A stretch of 57,393 bases of DNA from NCBI RefSeq assembly GCF_000820505.1, contig NZ_JWJD01000002.1, forward strand, positions 544,893 to 602,285. Direction: 5' to 3'. This document shows, one piece after another, positions 19,004 to 27,802 of this stretch (within the stretch, counting starts at the first letter, position 1; every line of letters begins with the position of its first letter). Made by a program: the position numbers and the translations under genes. The notes below the pieces were generated by a model that saw only the letters and a program-made list of their open reading frames with translations, was not told where the DNA came from and made no database searches. Origin of the DNA: Geoalkalibacter ferrihydriticus DSM 17813. GTDB lineage: Bacteria > Desulfobacterota > Desulfuromonadia > Desulfuromonadales > Geoalkalibacteraceae.

Positions 19004-19783
19004 TCACTTCCTGCCAAGGGTGCGCATCTCAAGCAGGCGCTTGAGAACCCGCTTGAGGGAGGCGGAATCAAGATCGCGGGTAAGGCGCCCGCCGACCACG
19101 ATAGAAATCTTGCCGGTTTCTTCGGACACGACGATGGCCACGGCATCCACCAATTCCGTCAGTCCAATGGCAGCCCGGTGCCGCGTACCGAGGTTCTTGC
19201 TGATGTCGGGATTTTGTGTCAGCGGCAAAAAGCAGCCCGCCTGCTTGAGACGTCCCTGCTGAATGACCACGGCGCCATCATGAATCGGCGAATAAGGCAA
19301 GAAAATCGAGGTCAGCAAATCGCTCGATACGCGCGCGTCGATCTCGGTACCGACTTCAAGAAAATCCTTTAGACCGGTTTCGCGCTCAATCACGATGAGA
19401 GCGCCGATACGCCGATTGGCCATGACCATGCAGGCCTTGACCAGTTCGTCGATGACCTCGGTTTCTTCGCGATAGGACAGGCCGGCAAAAAAAGGATTGC
19501 GGCCGACATGCATGAGCGCCCTGCGAATATCGTTCTGAAAAATGACAATGATGACAAGGATGATTGAGGAAAGAAAATTGTCCAGCAGCCAGTGCAAGGT
19601 GCGCAGATCACCGACCTGAGAGGCGACATAGACGAGGAGAATAACCGCCAAACCGAGCAACATCTGAACGGCGCGGGTGCCCTTGATCAGTAGAATGATC
19701 CGGTAAATGATAAAGGTGACAAGCGCGACATCCAGAAGGTCGAGCCACCGGATACTTTTCAGAACATCGAAGATTCCATCCAT
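19004..19783 (-). CDS. cdaA: Diadenylate cyclase CdaA
   Basis: A 259-residue membrane enzyme making cyclic di-AMP from two ATP. Three N-terminal helices (about 15-33, 41-55, 68-82) precede a DAC domain with both catalytic motifs, DGA (169-171, in IHDGAVVI) and RHR (201-203, in GTRHRAAIG). The ATG at 19783 is chosen; an in-frame TTG at 19804 would add seven residues, and neither has a strong ribosome site. folP stops 25 bp upstream. c-di-AMP governs potassium and cell-wall balance in Gram-positives; its role in this lineage is less known. Confidence 0.93.
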   Translation of the reverse strand: MDGIFDVLKSIRWLDLLDVALVTFIIYRIILLIKGTRAVQMLLGLAVILLVYVASQVGDLRTLHWLLDNFLSSIILVIIVIFQNDIRRALMHVGRNPFFAGLSYREETEVIDELVKACMVMANRRIGALIVIERETGLKDFLEVGTEIDARVSSDLLTSIFLPYSPIHDGAVVIQQGRLKQAGCFLPLTQNPDISKNLGTRHRAAIGLTELVDAVAIVVSEETGKISIVVGGRLTRDLDSASLKRVLKRLLEMRTLGRK

Positions 19784-19807
19784 GTCAGCGCAACCCGCCG
19801 GCAACTT

Positions 19808-20659
19808 TCAATCGGGAGGAGAATAGGAATGTACGGCAAAGGCGGTCAGAGCGGCCTCACGGGCCGGACCGACATCATGAACTCGAAAGATCGAAGCCCC
19901 CGCAGCGACCCCCAGAGCCACGGTCGCAAGCGTTGGGTAGAGACGCTTGCGCGGATCGGGCTGATCAAGGAGGGCACCGAGAAAGCTCTTGCGCGAAGTG
20001 CCCAGCAACAAGGGTCGTCCCAGCTGGTGAAATTCCGGCAGACGACGCAGGATCTCCAGATTTCCCGCCGTGCTTTTGCCGAAGCCGATGCCAGGGTCAA
20101 CGGCGATGCATTCCTGGGAAACCCCGGCAGCCTGGGCCATGGATATAGCCCGCTCTAGATACCTGCAGATTTCGCCGATCAGATCCTGATACCGGACATG
20201 AGCTTGCATCTGATCCGGCCGGTGGCTGGTATGCATGAGAAACAGTCCCGCTCCGGTTTCCGCTGCAACTCCGGCCATTTCAGGATCAAAATGCAGGCCG
20301 CTGATATCGTTGATGAAGTGAGCTCCAGCAGCAATGGCGGCACGGGCCACACGACTTTTGGTCGTGTCGATGGAGAGGGGAACCGACAGTTCGCAGCTCA
20401 GAAGTTCAATGACAGGAACAACCCGCGCCAGTTCCTCCTCCGCAGTAACCGCAAGGGCGCCGGGACGTGTGCTTTCGCCACCGATATCGAGAAGATCCGC
20501 ACCTTCATCCACCATCAAACGCGCCCGGTCCAGAGCGGCACGCGCGTTGACGAAGCGGCCCCCGTCGGAAAAGGAATCAGGCGTTACGTTGAGAATCCCC
20601 ATGATGCAGGGACGCCGCAGATCGAGCCGGCAGGAACGTCCGACCAGACTACCTACCAC
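19808..20659 (-). CDS. folP: Dihydropteroate synthase
   Basis: A 283-residue folate enzyme joining p-aminobenzoate to the pterin pyrophosphate, the sulfonamide target. Signatures: IMGILNVTPDSFSDGGRF near 19, DIGGESTRPGA near 58, and GTSRKSFLG near 222. GTG start placed directly after the ftsH TGA with GGGAGGAG 6-7 nt ahead. The ftsH-folP-cdaA-cdaR-glmM order matches a common bacterial arrangement. Confidence 0.94.
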   Translation of the reverse strand: MVGSLVGRSCRLDLRRPCIMGILNVTPDSFSDGGRFVNARAALDRARLMVDEGADLLDIGGESTRPGALAVTAEEELARVVPVIELLSCELSVPLSIDTTKSRVARAAIAAGAHFINDISGLHFDPEMAGVAAETGAGLFLMHTSHRPDQMQAHVRYQDLIGEICRYLERAISMAQAAGVSQECIAVDPGIGFGKSTAGNLEILRRLPEFHQLGRPLLLGTSRKSFLGALLDQPDPRKRLYPTLATVALGVAAGASIFRVHDVGPAREAALTAFAVHSYSPPD

Positions 20660-22597
20660 TCAGGGCTCCTCCCGACGATCCTCCGCACTGAGACACCCTT
20701 CGTCACTGGGAGCGATGGTGCGCCCGGGAGGCGTCTTCGTCCCCTCAGAAGATTGGTCCTCGGGCTCATCTTTCGCTTTATCTTGTGCGCCTTGATCCTT
20801 GGGCACTTCTGTCTCGCCGAAGGTCAGGCGCCTGATTTCGGCACCATCAACCGTTTCGCGCTCCAGCAGCGCAAGAGAGATGCGCTCAAGGGCATCGCGA
20901 TTCTCCCGCAGGATGTTGCGTGTGCGGTCATAGCAGCTCTGCACAATTTCACGAATTTCATTGTCGATTTCGCGCGCAGTTGACTCGCTGTAGTTCTTCA
21001 TGTGGCCCATGTCGCGCCCGAGAAAAACCTCCCCTTCCTTTTCACCGAAGGTCAGAGGACCGAGCTTCTCGCTCATGCCCCACTCACACACCATCTTCCG
21101 CGCAATATGGGTGGCGCGTTCGAGGTCATTGGAGGCGCCGGTGGAGATACTCGGGAATACCAACTCTTCGGCGACACGTCCGCCGAACAAGGCGCAGATG
21201 CGCGTAAGCAGACCCTCTTTGGTTTCGTTGTATTTCTCCTCCTGGGGCAAGTACATGGTCACCCCCATGGCGCGACCGCGAGGGATAATGGACACCTTAT
21301 GCACCGGATCAGCTCCGGGCAGAAACATGGCCACCAGGGCGTGCCCCGCCTCATGATAGGCGGTGACCTTCTTCTCATCTTCGGTAATTGCCATGGAGCG
21401 CCTTTCGGCACCCATCATGACCTTATCCTTGGCCGCCTCAAGATCGGCCATATGGACCTTGTCTTCATCCTTGCGCGCCGCCAGCAGTGCCGCCTCGTTG
21501 ACCAGATTGGCCAGATCGGCACCGGAAAAACCGGGCGTGCCCTTGGCCACGACCATCATATTGACATCGCTGGCCAGGGGAATTTTTCGGGCATGCACCT
21601 GGAGGATTTTTTCGCGGCCGCGCACATCCGGCGGCGGCACGACCACCTGGCGGTCGAAGCGGCCAGGGCGAAGCAGCGCGGGATCGAGGACGTCGGGGCG
21701 GTTGGTGGCCGCGATCAGAATGACACCCTCATTGGACTCGAACCCATCCATTTCCACCAGCAACTGGTTAAGCGTTTGTTCACGCTCGTCATGGCCACCG
21801 CCTAGGCCGGCGCCGCGGTGTCGACCGACAGCATCGATTTCGTCGATGAAAATGATACAGGGAGCGTTTTTCTTGCCCTGTACGAACAAGTCACGTACGC
21901 GACTGGCACCAACCCCGACAAACATCTCCACAAAGTCAGAGCCGGAAATAGAGAAAAAGGGCACGCCAGCTTCCCCGGCGATGGCCCGCGCGAGGAGAGT
22001 CTTGCCGGTGCCGGGAGGACCGACCAGGAGTACGCCCTTGGGGATTTTACCCCCCAAGCGCGAGTACTTCTTGGGATCTTTGAGAAAGGAAACGATTTCT
22101 TCGAGTTCGTCCTTGGCTTCTTCCACACCGGCGACGTCGCTGAAGGTGACGCGGGCCGTATTTTCGTTGAGCAGCTTAGCCCTGCTCTTCCCAAAGCTCA
22201 TGGCCTTGCCGCCCCCCGACTGCATCTGCCGCATGAAGAAAATCCACACAGCAATCAGCAGCAGGATCGGTCCCCAGGAAATCAGCAGGGTAAACCAGAA
22301 ACCACGATCCTCAACCGGCTTGGCTTCGATCACCACCCCGCGTTCCTTGAGTTCGGGGATGAGTTCGATATCGGCCGGCGCATGTGTTTTGAAGGCGCTG
22401 CCGTCATCATAGACGCCTTCGATCTGCTGGCCTTGGATGGTAACTTCCATGATCCGGCCGTCGGAAACGGCCGCCAGAAATTCAGAGTAGTTGATCGTTC
22501 GATGTTCAGGCTCTTTCTGGGTCATCATATTGAAGAGCATGATCATCAGCAAAGATATGACCAACCAGAGCGCCAAATTTTTATAAAACTGATTCAC
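20660..22597 (-). CDS. ftsH: ATP-dependent zinc metalloprotease FtsH
   Basis: A 645-residue membrane AAA+ protease that degrades unneeded and regulatory proteins. Two helices (about 7-24 and 100-121) flank a periplasmic domain; Walker A GPPGTGKT at 193-200, Walker [16 protein letters not shown] region [21 protein letters not shown], and the zinc site HEAGH. The C-terminus has an extra acidic and Pro-rich tail of about 50 residues. GTG at 22597 (reading [13 protein letters not shown]) with a purine-rich AGGGGG site is preferred to an upstream ATG that would add 14 polar residues. Confidence 0.95.
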   Translation of the reverse strand: MNQFYKNLALWLVISLLMIMLFNMMTQKEPEHRTINYSEFLAAVSDGRIMEVTIQGQQIEGVYDDGSAFKTHAPADIELIPELKERGVVIEAKPVEDRGFWFTLLISWGPILLLIAVWIFFMRQMQSGGGKAMSFGKSRAKLLNENTARVTFSDVAGVEEAKDELEEIVSFLKDPKKYSRLGGKIPKGVLLVGPPGTGKTLLARAIAGEAGVPFFSISGSDFVEMFVGVGASRVRDLFVQGKKNAPCIIFIDEIDAVGRHRGAGLGGGHDEREQTLNQLLVEMDGFESNEGVILIAATNRPDVLDPALLRPGRFDRQVVVPPPDVRGREKILQVHARKIPLASDVNMMVVAKGTPGFSGADLANLVNEAALLAARKDEDKVHMADLEAAKDKVMMGAERRSMAITEDEKKVTAYHEAGHALVAMFLPGADPVHKVSIIPRGRAMGVTMYLPQEEKYNETKEGLLTRICALFGGRVAEELVFPSISTGASNDLERATHIARKMVCEWGMSEKLGPLTFGEKEGEVFLGRDMGHMKNYSESTAREIDNEIREIVQSCYDRTRNILRENRDALERISLALLERETVDGAEIRRLTFGETEVPKDQGAQDKAKDEPEDQSSEGTKTPPGRTIAPSDEGCLSAEDRREEP

Positions 22598-22692
22598 TTT
22601 TCCCCCTGATTCAGGACAGGTTCTCGCAAACCGCCGCAACTGAGCGGAATCACCTTAAACTATCGAAGAAAAGTACCACAGCATCCACGGAT

Positions 22693-24057
22693 TCACAAGC
22701 GAAGAGTCTCCATTTTTGCGTCATTGAGAACGACGCGGAGGATTTTCCCCGGTTCCGGCAGCGGCAGCAGCCCCTCGCAGCGGCGCAGACCGGCAACCCA
22801 GAGCACCCTGCCCGCACCAAGCAAAAGCGGAACCCGACCACGCTCTTCGCGCGGCAAGCGCGCTTCGCGAAAGACGTCCTTGACCTTCTTCTGCCCCCCC
22901 AGGCCCGTTGGGCGAATCCGGTCCCCGGCGTGCCAGGAACGAACCCGCAGCGGAAAGGGAATTTCGCAAGCGCAAAATTCAACAGCATGTGCGCCTTCAC
23001 CGAGAGCCTGATCGCTCAAGGAAACCTGCAGGGTCCGCCCCTCGGGAAGCACATAACTACCCGGGGCGGGAATCTCGATGGAGAAGGGCAGCGCAGCCTG
23101 CGGGGGCGCACCGCGCAAACGCAGCACCCCACAGTCGGCGGCCACCCACAATCCCGGCAGATGGCACTCCTTGTATTCACCACCGCCCTGGAGTAGCGCG
23201 GCAGCGGCATTCACATGCTTTTCTTCGATGGCCCGCAAATCCCCGCGTACCTGCTCCATGGCGCGGCGCAACATCCGGTCACGCAGCGCCGGGTGCCACC
23301 GCCGACACTCGCCCAGCGCAAGGCGAACTTCGCCTTCCGCCATGGACAGACTGCCGACCTGCGCCGCCCAGTAATCTTCTTCGCAGGCAAGTCGTTGCGC
23401 CAGGCGGCAAAGCCCTTCTTCGATGCGCGGGTTGAAAGTTTGCAGCAGGGGCAGCAACTCGCTGCGGATACGGTTGCGGGTGAAACGCGGATCCCGATTA
23501 CTGGGATCCTCGACCCATGACAAGTCGTGAGCGCACAAATAGGCGAGGATCTCTTCCCTGGAGATATCGAGCAAGGGCCGTATCAGAGTCCCTGAGCGGG
23601 GCTGCATGGCAGCCAAGCCCCCCGGACCGGAACCGCGCACCAGGCGCTGCAACAAGGTTTCCGCCTGATCTCCCCGGTGATGGCCCAGGGCGATCAGCTG
23701 ACAACCCGCCTCGGCGGCAGCCTCACGCAAAAAAGCGTACCGCACCTCGCGCGCGACCTGCTCCACACCGCCCTGCCCACAGCCAAGAGCCGTGTTCACG
23801 GAAATGCGGCGCTTCACCAAGGGTACGCCCAGAACAGCACAGAACCTGCGGACGAAATCCGCCTCATCCCGGCTTTCGGCGCGCAAAGCGTGATCCAGGT
23901 GAGCGGCACACAGGTCGATGTCGAGCTCGTCGCGCAATCGCCATAACAGGTGCAGCAGGGCCACGGAATCACTGCCGCCGGAAACAGCGACCAGAACGCG
24001 ATCTCCGGCCATCAACAATCGGTGATGGCTTATCATCCTGCGGACTTGTTCAATCAT
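22693..24057 (-). CDS. tilS: tRNA(Ile)-lysidine synthetase
   Basis: A 454-residue ATP-dependent enzyme that puts lysine on C34 of the CAU tRNA-Ile so it reads AUA. N-terminal PP-loop SGGSDS (26-31) and HLDHALR near 56; then the family's central region and the C-terminal TilS domain (about 370-450, RVRSWHAGDRIRPTGLGG). It lies about 95 bp upstream of ftsH, a frequent bacterial neighbour pair, and starts just after the tRNA terminator, so it may have its own promoter or depend on read-through. Confidence 0.93.
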   Translation of the reverse strand: MIEQVRRMISHHRLLMAGDRVLVAVSGGSDSVALLHLLWRLRDELDIDLCAAHLDHALRAESRDEADFVRRFCAVLGVPLVKRRISVNTALGCGQGGVEQVAREVRYAFLREAAAEAGCQLIALGHHRGDQAETLLQRLVRGSGPGGLAAMQPRSGTLIRPLLDISREEILAYLCAHDLSWVEDPSNRDPRFTRNRIRSELLPLLQTFNPRIEEGLCRLAQRLACEEDYWAAQVGSLSMAEGEVRLALGECRRWHPALRDRMLRRAMEQVRGDLRAIEEKHVNAAAALLQGGGEYKECHLPGLWVAADCGVLRLRGAPPQAALPFSIEIPAPGSYVLPEGRTLQVSLSDQALGEGAHAVEFCACEIPFPLRVRSWHAGDRIRPTGLGGQKKVKDVFREARLPREERGRVPLLLGAGRVLWVAGLRRCEGLLPLPEPGKILRVVLNDAKMETLRL

Positions 24058-24092
24058 GCGTCAAGACCCGCGCCGACGCCGGCGCACAACAG

Positions 24093-24125
24093 AAAAACCC
24101 CCTCCGAAGCCGGAGGGGGTTTTTC
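24093..24125 (-). terminator. Rho-independent terminator after the tRNA genes
   Basis: AAAAACCCCCTCCG, loop AAGC, CGGAGGGGGTTTTT on the plus strand; it reads equally well on the minus strand with a T-run. It ends the tRNA transcript 8-10 nt after the CCA end and stands before tilS. Confidence 0.88.
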
Positions 24126-24132
24126 TTGCGGT

Positions 24133-24209
24133 TGGTGGCGGTGCAGAGATTCGAACTCCGGACACTGCGGATATGAGCCGCATGCTCTAACCAACTGAGC
24201 TACACCGCC
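24133..24209 (-). tRNA. tRNA-Met (CAT), elongator type
   Basis: A 77-nt cloverleaf with CCA encoded. Acceptor GGCGGTG/CACCGCC, D-arm AGCTCAGTTGGTTAGAGC, anticodon stem TGCGG/CCGCA with loop CTCATAT (anticodon CAT), T-loop GTTCGAATC. It has a normal first base pair and lacks the three G:C pairs of the initiator, so it is elongator Met. A lysidine-modified tRNA-Ile with CAT is the alternative. Confidence 0.9.
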
Positions 24210-24248
24210 ATGAAAAGTAGAAAGCTTCGACAAAGCAAGCTTGTTTTT

Positions 24249-24326
<78 letters not shown>

Positions 24327-24339
24327 TCACGGAAACAGG

Positions 24340-24368
24340 AAGGTATCCAAAATCCAGAAGCAAGTCAA
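24340..24368 (-). promoter_or_regulatory. Promoter of the tRNA-fMet/tRNA-Met pair
   Basis: TTGACT (24363-24368), 17-nt spacer, TACCTT (24340-24345), with the tRNA-fMet 5' end 14 nt after the -10 box. Close spacing to a stable RNA gene supports it. Confidence 0.6.
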
Positions 24369-24429
24369 GAGATTTTTCACACCCAGCTCTTCGCCGGAAT
24401 CCGCCCGCTGAGGCAGACGGGGTCAGGCC

Positions 24430-25134
24430 TTAGCGGTTGGCGACAAAGGCATCGATTTTTTGTTCAGTTTTAAGACGCGTAACCATGACTTGCGCTTCGG
24501 CTGACTGCGCATAGGGACCGAGCCGCACCCGGTACCAGACGCCACGCTCGCCGAGGTCGGCCTGCTGCACAAAGGCAGGAAAGTTTTTAGCCTTCAGGCG
24601 ATCACTGAGGGAGCGGGCATCGTCCGCCGAACGAAAAGATCCGACCTGCACAACGAAACGCCCCTCGGCGGTTGCCGCGGGCAAATCCCTTGCAGCAGGC
24701 GCCGCGGCGGGGGGTGGGGACGCAGGGGCAGTGGCTGACGGGCGATCGGCAGCGGGCGCCTGAGGCTCATCCGTTGCCGGCCCTGCGGTCTTCGTTGCCG
24801 AGGTCCGCGGCACATTGATTCCGGTACCCAGGGGCGCTTCTTGCCCCCGGGGCAGGGTATCAAAGAAGGTCAGGGGTTCCTTTTCGGGCGCAGCCACGTC
24901 CTGTTTGGGTTCGGCGACTGGCGGAACAGCCTTCGGAGGGTCTTGCTTGACGACCTGAATACGCTCAGGTTCGCTCTTGGCCGCGGGAATGGCAGGCTCC
25001 GACGAGCCGCTCTTGCCGATCATGACCCCCAGAGAGAAGCTGACCAGGGAAACCGCCAACATCAGCACAAGCAGCAGCAGTGCCTGTTTTTTTTCCATAC
25101 GTCGCTGGCTTCGCGATTTTACGTCACGGGTCAT
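24430..25134 (-). CDS. SPOR-domain membrane protein
   Basis: A 234-residue protein: a short basic cytoplasmic start, one membrane helix (about 17-40, ALLLLVLMLAVSLVSFSLGV), a long Pro/Ala-rich periplasmic linker (45-160), and a C-terminal SPOR domain (about 160-232, RFVVQVGSFRSADDARSL...WYRVRLGPYAQSAEAQ). SPOR domains bind septal, denuded glycan strands, as in FtsN and DedD, so it may act at the division site. It follows argS by 18 bp. The layout is FtsN-like but the FtsN essential segment cannot be assigned. Confidence 0.87.
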   Translation of the reverse strand: MTRDVKSRSQRRMEKKQALLLLVLMLAVSLVSFSLGVMIGKSGSSEPAIPAAKSEPERIQVVKQDPPKAVPPVAEPKQDVAAPEKEPLTFFDTLPRGQEAPLGTGINVPRTSATKTAGPATDEPQAPAADRPSATAPASPPPAAAPAARDLPAATAEGRFVVQVGSFRSADDARSLSDRLKAKNFPAFVQQADLGERGVWYRVRLGPYAQSAEAQVMVTRLKTEQKIDAFVANR

Positions 25135-25152
25135 GGTCGAGATACCTCCCTG

Positions 25153-26817
25153 CTACATTTTTTCCGGTGCCGAAACACCCAGCAAACGCAGGGCGTTATG
25201 CAGGACGATCCGCACGCAATTAACAAGATACAGGCGCGCTCGGGTAGTTTCCAGATCTTCGCTGATCACCCGGTTGCGGTTGTAATAACTGTGAAACTGA
25301 GCCGCAAGCTCCTGCAGGTAAAAAACCACCCGGTGAGGCGCAAAGCTTTGAGCTGCGGCCACCAGGGTTTCAGGAAACTGCGCGAGGTACTTGGCCAAGG
25401 CCAGTTCGTCGGAGAGCAGCAGACGATCGAAATCGACTTCGCCCAACTCGGGCACCCTCAGCCCTTGTTCGACAGCCGCACGGTTGATGCTGCACACCCG
25501 CGCATGGGCATACTGCACGTAATAAACCGGGTTGTCGTTGCTCTGTTGCTTGGCCAGCTCCAAATCGAAATCGAGCTGGCTGTCGGAACGGCGCATGAGG
25601 AAGAAAAACCGGCAGGCATCGCGCCCCACCTCGTCTATAACTTCGCGCAGCGTAACAAACTCACCGCTGCGAGTGCTCATGGCCACCGGCCGACCGCCGC
25701 GCAACAGGTTAACGAGCTGCACCAGTATCACCTGCAGGTCCTCGGGACTGCGCCCCAGGCCGGTAAGCGCCGCTTTCATGCGCGGCACGTAGCCGTGATG
25801 ATCGGCACCCCAGACATCGATCACCATGTCATAGCCGCGGTCGAGCTTTTCCTTGTGGTAAGCCACATCGGAAGCAAAATAGGTCGTAGCGCCGTTGGAG
25901 CGCACCAGAACTCGATCCTTGTCATCGCCGTAGGCCGTAGTGCGAAACCACAGGGCCCCCTCTTGTTCGTAGGCCAGCTGACGCTCACGCACCAGTTCGA
26001 TGCCACGCGCGACCTCACCGCGGTCATAGAGACTCTGTTCACTGTACCAGCGATCAAAGCGCACCCCGAAGGCCTGCAGATCTTCGTCGATACCGGCCAG
26101 GATACGGTCGCCGCCGAACCGCGCGAAATACCGCAAGGCATCGTCCTCGCCCAGGTCGAGCAGGCGCCGGCCTTCCTGGTTCACCACGATGCGCGCCAAT
26201 TCGCGAATGTAATCGCCCTGATAGCAGGTGGCGGGAAACTCAACAGCTTCGCCAAGCAATTCCCGGTAGCGCAGGTACAGGGAAAGCCCCAGAGTCTGCA
26301 TCTGGTTGCCGGCGTCATTGATGTAATACTCACGCTCGACATGATACCCGGTGTGCGCGAGCAGAGCCGCCACCGCATCACCGGTGGCCGCGCCACGGCC
26401 GTGGCCGATGTGCAAAGGTCCGGTGGGATTGGCGCTGACAAACTCAACCTGAACTTTCTTGCCCGCGCCGCACTGGCTGCGGCCGAAATCGGCTCCGGCC
26501 CGCGTGATGTCGTCGAGCACGCCGTACCAGCAACGGTTGGCAAGAAAAAAATTAATAAACCCGGGTCCGGCAATTTCTACCTGTCGCCACAAGCCGTCTC
26601 CAGCACCGAGGGCCAAAAGCAATTCCTCGGCGATTTTGCGCGGCGCTTTCTTCTCGGCGCGCGCCAAAAGCATGGCTAAATTTGTCGCGAAATCTCCGTG
26701 ATCGGCGTGAGCAGGGACTTCGAGAACGATCTCGGGGATCTCCCCCGAATGCAGACGGCCCTGGTCATAACAACGACGCAGGGCCTGTTCAATCTGGGTC
26801 TTGAGGCGATTTTTCAT
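25153..26817 (-). CDS. argS: Arginyl-tRNA synthetase
   Basis: A 554-residue class I synthetase. N-terminal Arg-tRNA recognition domain (about 5-85), HIGHGRGA at 136-143 with the preceding SANPTGP, catalytic MSTRSGEFVTL near 379, and the DALR anticodon domain ending VYLVNCVRIVLHNALRLLGV. Like many ArgRS it has no canonical KMSKS. Lies between an ftsB-like gene and the SPOR gene, the argS-SPOR neighbourhood common in proteobacteria. Confidence 0.95.
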   Translation of the reverse strand: MKNRLKTQIEQALRRCYDQGRLHSGEIPEIVLEVPAHADHGDFATNLAMLLARAEKKAPRKIAEELLLALGAGDGLWRQVEIAGPGFINFFLANRCWYGVLDDITRAGADFGRSQCGAGKKVQVEFVSANPTGPLHIGHGRGAATGDAVAALLAHTGYHVEREYYINDAGNQMQTLGLSLYLRYRELLGEAVEFPATCYQGDYIRELARIVVNQEGRRLLDLGEDDALRYFARFGGDRILAGIDEDLQAFGVRFDRWYSEQSLYDRGEVARGIELVRERQLAYEQEGALWFRTTAYGDDKDRVLVRSNGATTYFASDVAYHKEKLDRGYDMVIDVWGADHHGYVPRMKAALTGLGRSPEDLQVILVQLVNLLRGGRPVAMSTRSGEFVTLREVIDEVGRDACRFFFLMRRSDSQLDFDLELAKQQSNDNPVYYVQYAHARVCSINRAAVEQGLRVPELGEVDFDRLLLSDELALAKYLAQFPETLVAAAQSFAPHRVVFYLQELAAQFHSYYNRNRVISEDLETTRARLYLVNCVRIVLHNALRLLGVSAPEKM

Positions 26818-26913
26818 GAAAAGTCTGTCTTTCTCGGGCGAATTTGGTGTGCATTTTAATTACGTGCATTCTCATGCCAGGGCAGAGGCAGGCCTGATCC
26901 GCGCGGTGGAATC

Positions 26914-27270
26914 CTAGGGGCGGGTCTCTGCCTCGGGCAAAAGCGCCTGCTCCGGCCAGGAAGTGGAGTGGAACTGATAAACCAGCTCGCCTTCTTTGAC
27001 CATGCCCAATTCTTTGCGGGCAATCCCCTCCAGATGTCGGTCATTATTGCGCAAGCCCTCGATTTCGCCACGCAAACGCGCGTTGTCGAGTTCAAGCTCA
27101 GCGATTTTCTCCTGCAACGAGTGCTTGTACTGATGCATGCGCAGGGTTTGGAGAATTCCCCGGTCGCCGAACAAAGCCAAGCCAACCAGCACCAACACCA
27201 GAAGAAGCATCCATTTGGAGGGACGCCAAGATGTGACCACTGAGGATATGTCTTTTTCGTCGGCGGCCAT
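26914..27270 (-). CDS. Septum-formation initiator (FtsB/DivIC-like)
   Basis: About 118 residues. One membrane helix (about 22-40, KWMLLLVLVLVGLALFG), a heptad coiled coil (about 50-80, HSLQEKIAELELDNARLRGEIEGL) and the family motif IARKELGMVKEGELVYQF. FtsB/DivIC binds FtsL and FtsQ in the divisome. The ATG at 27270 gives a usual short cytoplasmic start; a GTG at 27294 in the same frame is possible, and neither has a strong ribosome site. It lies upstream of argS and the SPOR gene, so division functions flank argS. Confidence 0.85.
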   Translation of the reverse strand: MAADEKDISSVVTSWRPSKWMLLLVLVLVGLALFGDRGILQTLRMHQYKHSLQEKIAELELDNARLRGEIEGLRNNDRHLEGIARKELGMVKEGELVYQFHSTSWPEQALLPEAETRP

Positions 27271-27374
27271 GGCTAATACATCCACAGGCCGCACGCAAGC
27301 GGCCGAAGAAAGCTTGATTTTTGGGAGAATCAGCGAAAGGCGAAGGGGAAGCGGGAGCGGGCCGGCACCTAGAA

Positions 27375-27671
27375 TCAGTCGACGGTTATCTGGTTGCGAA
27401 TCCGCTCAAGAGTCGCCGCGCCGATGCCATCCACCGCCAGAATATCTTCCACTGCGGCAAAAGGCTTTGCCTCCCGATATGCCACAATGCTGCGGGCCTT
27501 GACCGCACCGATACCGGGCAAAACTTCCAGTTCCTCGGCCGAGGCGCTGTTGATATCAACCAGAGCCGCCTGGGCGACACGCTGTGTGGCTGCATCCTGT
27601 GCCAGCGCTTGGGCTCCTCCCCCCAATAAAATCATCAGAACAAATAAAACCGCATAAACAGATTTTTTCAT
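27375..27671 (-). CDS. Exported ComEA-like helix-hairpin-helix protein
   Basis: A 98-residue protein with a signal peptide or anchor (MKKSVYAVLFVLMILLGGGAQALA) and a tandem helix-hairpin-helix domain, VDINSASAEELEVLPGIGAVKARSIVAYR and LAVDGIGAATLERIR, the form of small periplasmic ComEA proteins that bind double-stranded DNA. The ATG at 27671 has GGAGGGTG 5-6 nt ahead. It follows lptD by about 130 bp. This is the second ComEA-like gene in the window. Function inferred from the fold. Confidence 0.83.
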   Translation of the reverse strand: MKKSVYAVLFVLMILLGGGAQALAQDAATQRVAQAALVDINSASAEELEVLPGIGAVKARSIVAYREAKPFAAVEDILAVDGIGAATLERIRNQITVD

Positions 27672-27745
27672 AAGAAACACCCTCCACTATGTCACAAATA
27701 AATAAGTGAAACACCAAAATTACTTCCGGCCCCTCCCGAGGCATA

Positions 27746-27775
27746 GAATTAGCACAGCAGAGGAAACAGGGTCAA
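27746..27775 (-). promoter_or_regulatory. Candidate promoter of the small ComEA-like gene
   Basis: TTGACC (27770-27775), 18-nt spacer, TAATTC (27746-27751), in the gap after lptD. Assigned by eye; the -10 is moderate. Confidence 0.3.
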
Positions 27776-27802
27776 CGATGTTTTGTGGCCTTGCCCAGTC
27801 CG

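Noticed and set aside
19784-19804. TTG start for cdaA giving seven more residues
   Set aside because: No ribosome site ahead of it and the added MPAGCAD is not typical of CdaA; the ATG at 19783 is kept with some doubt.
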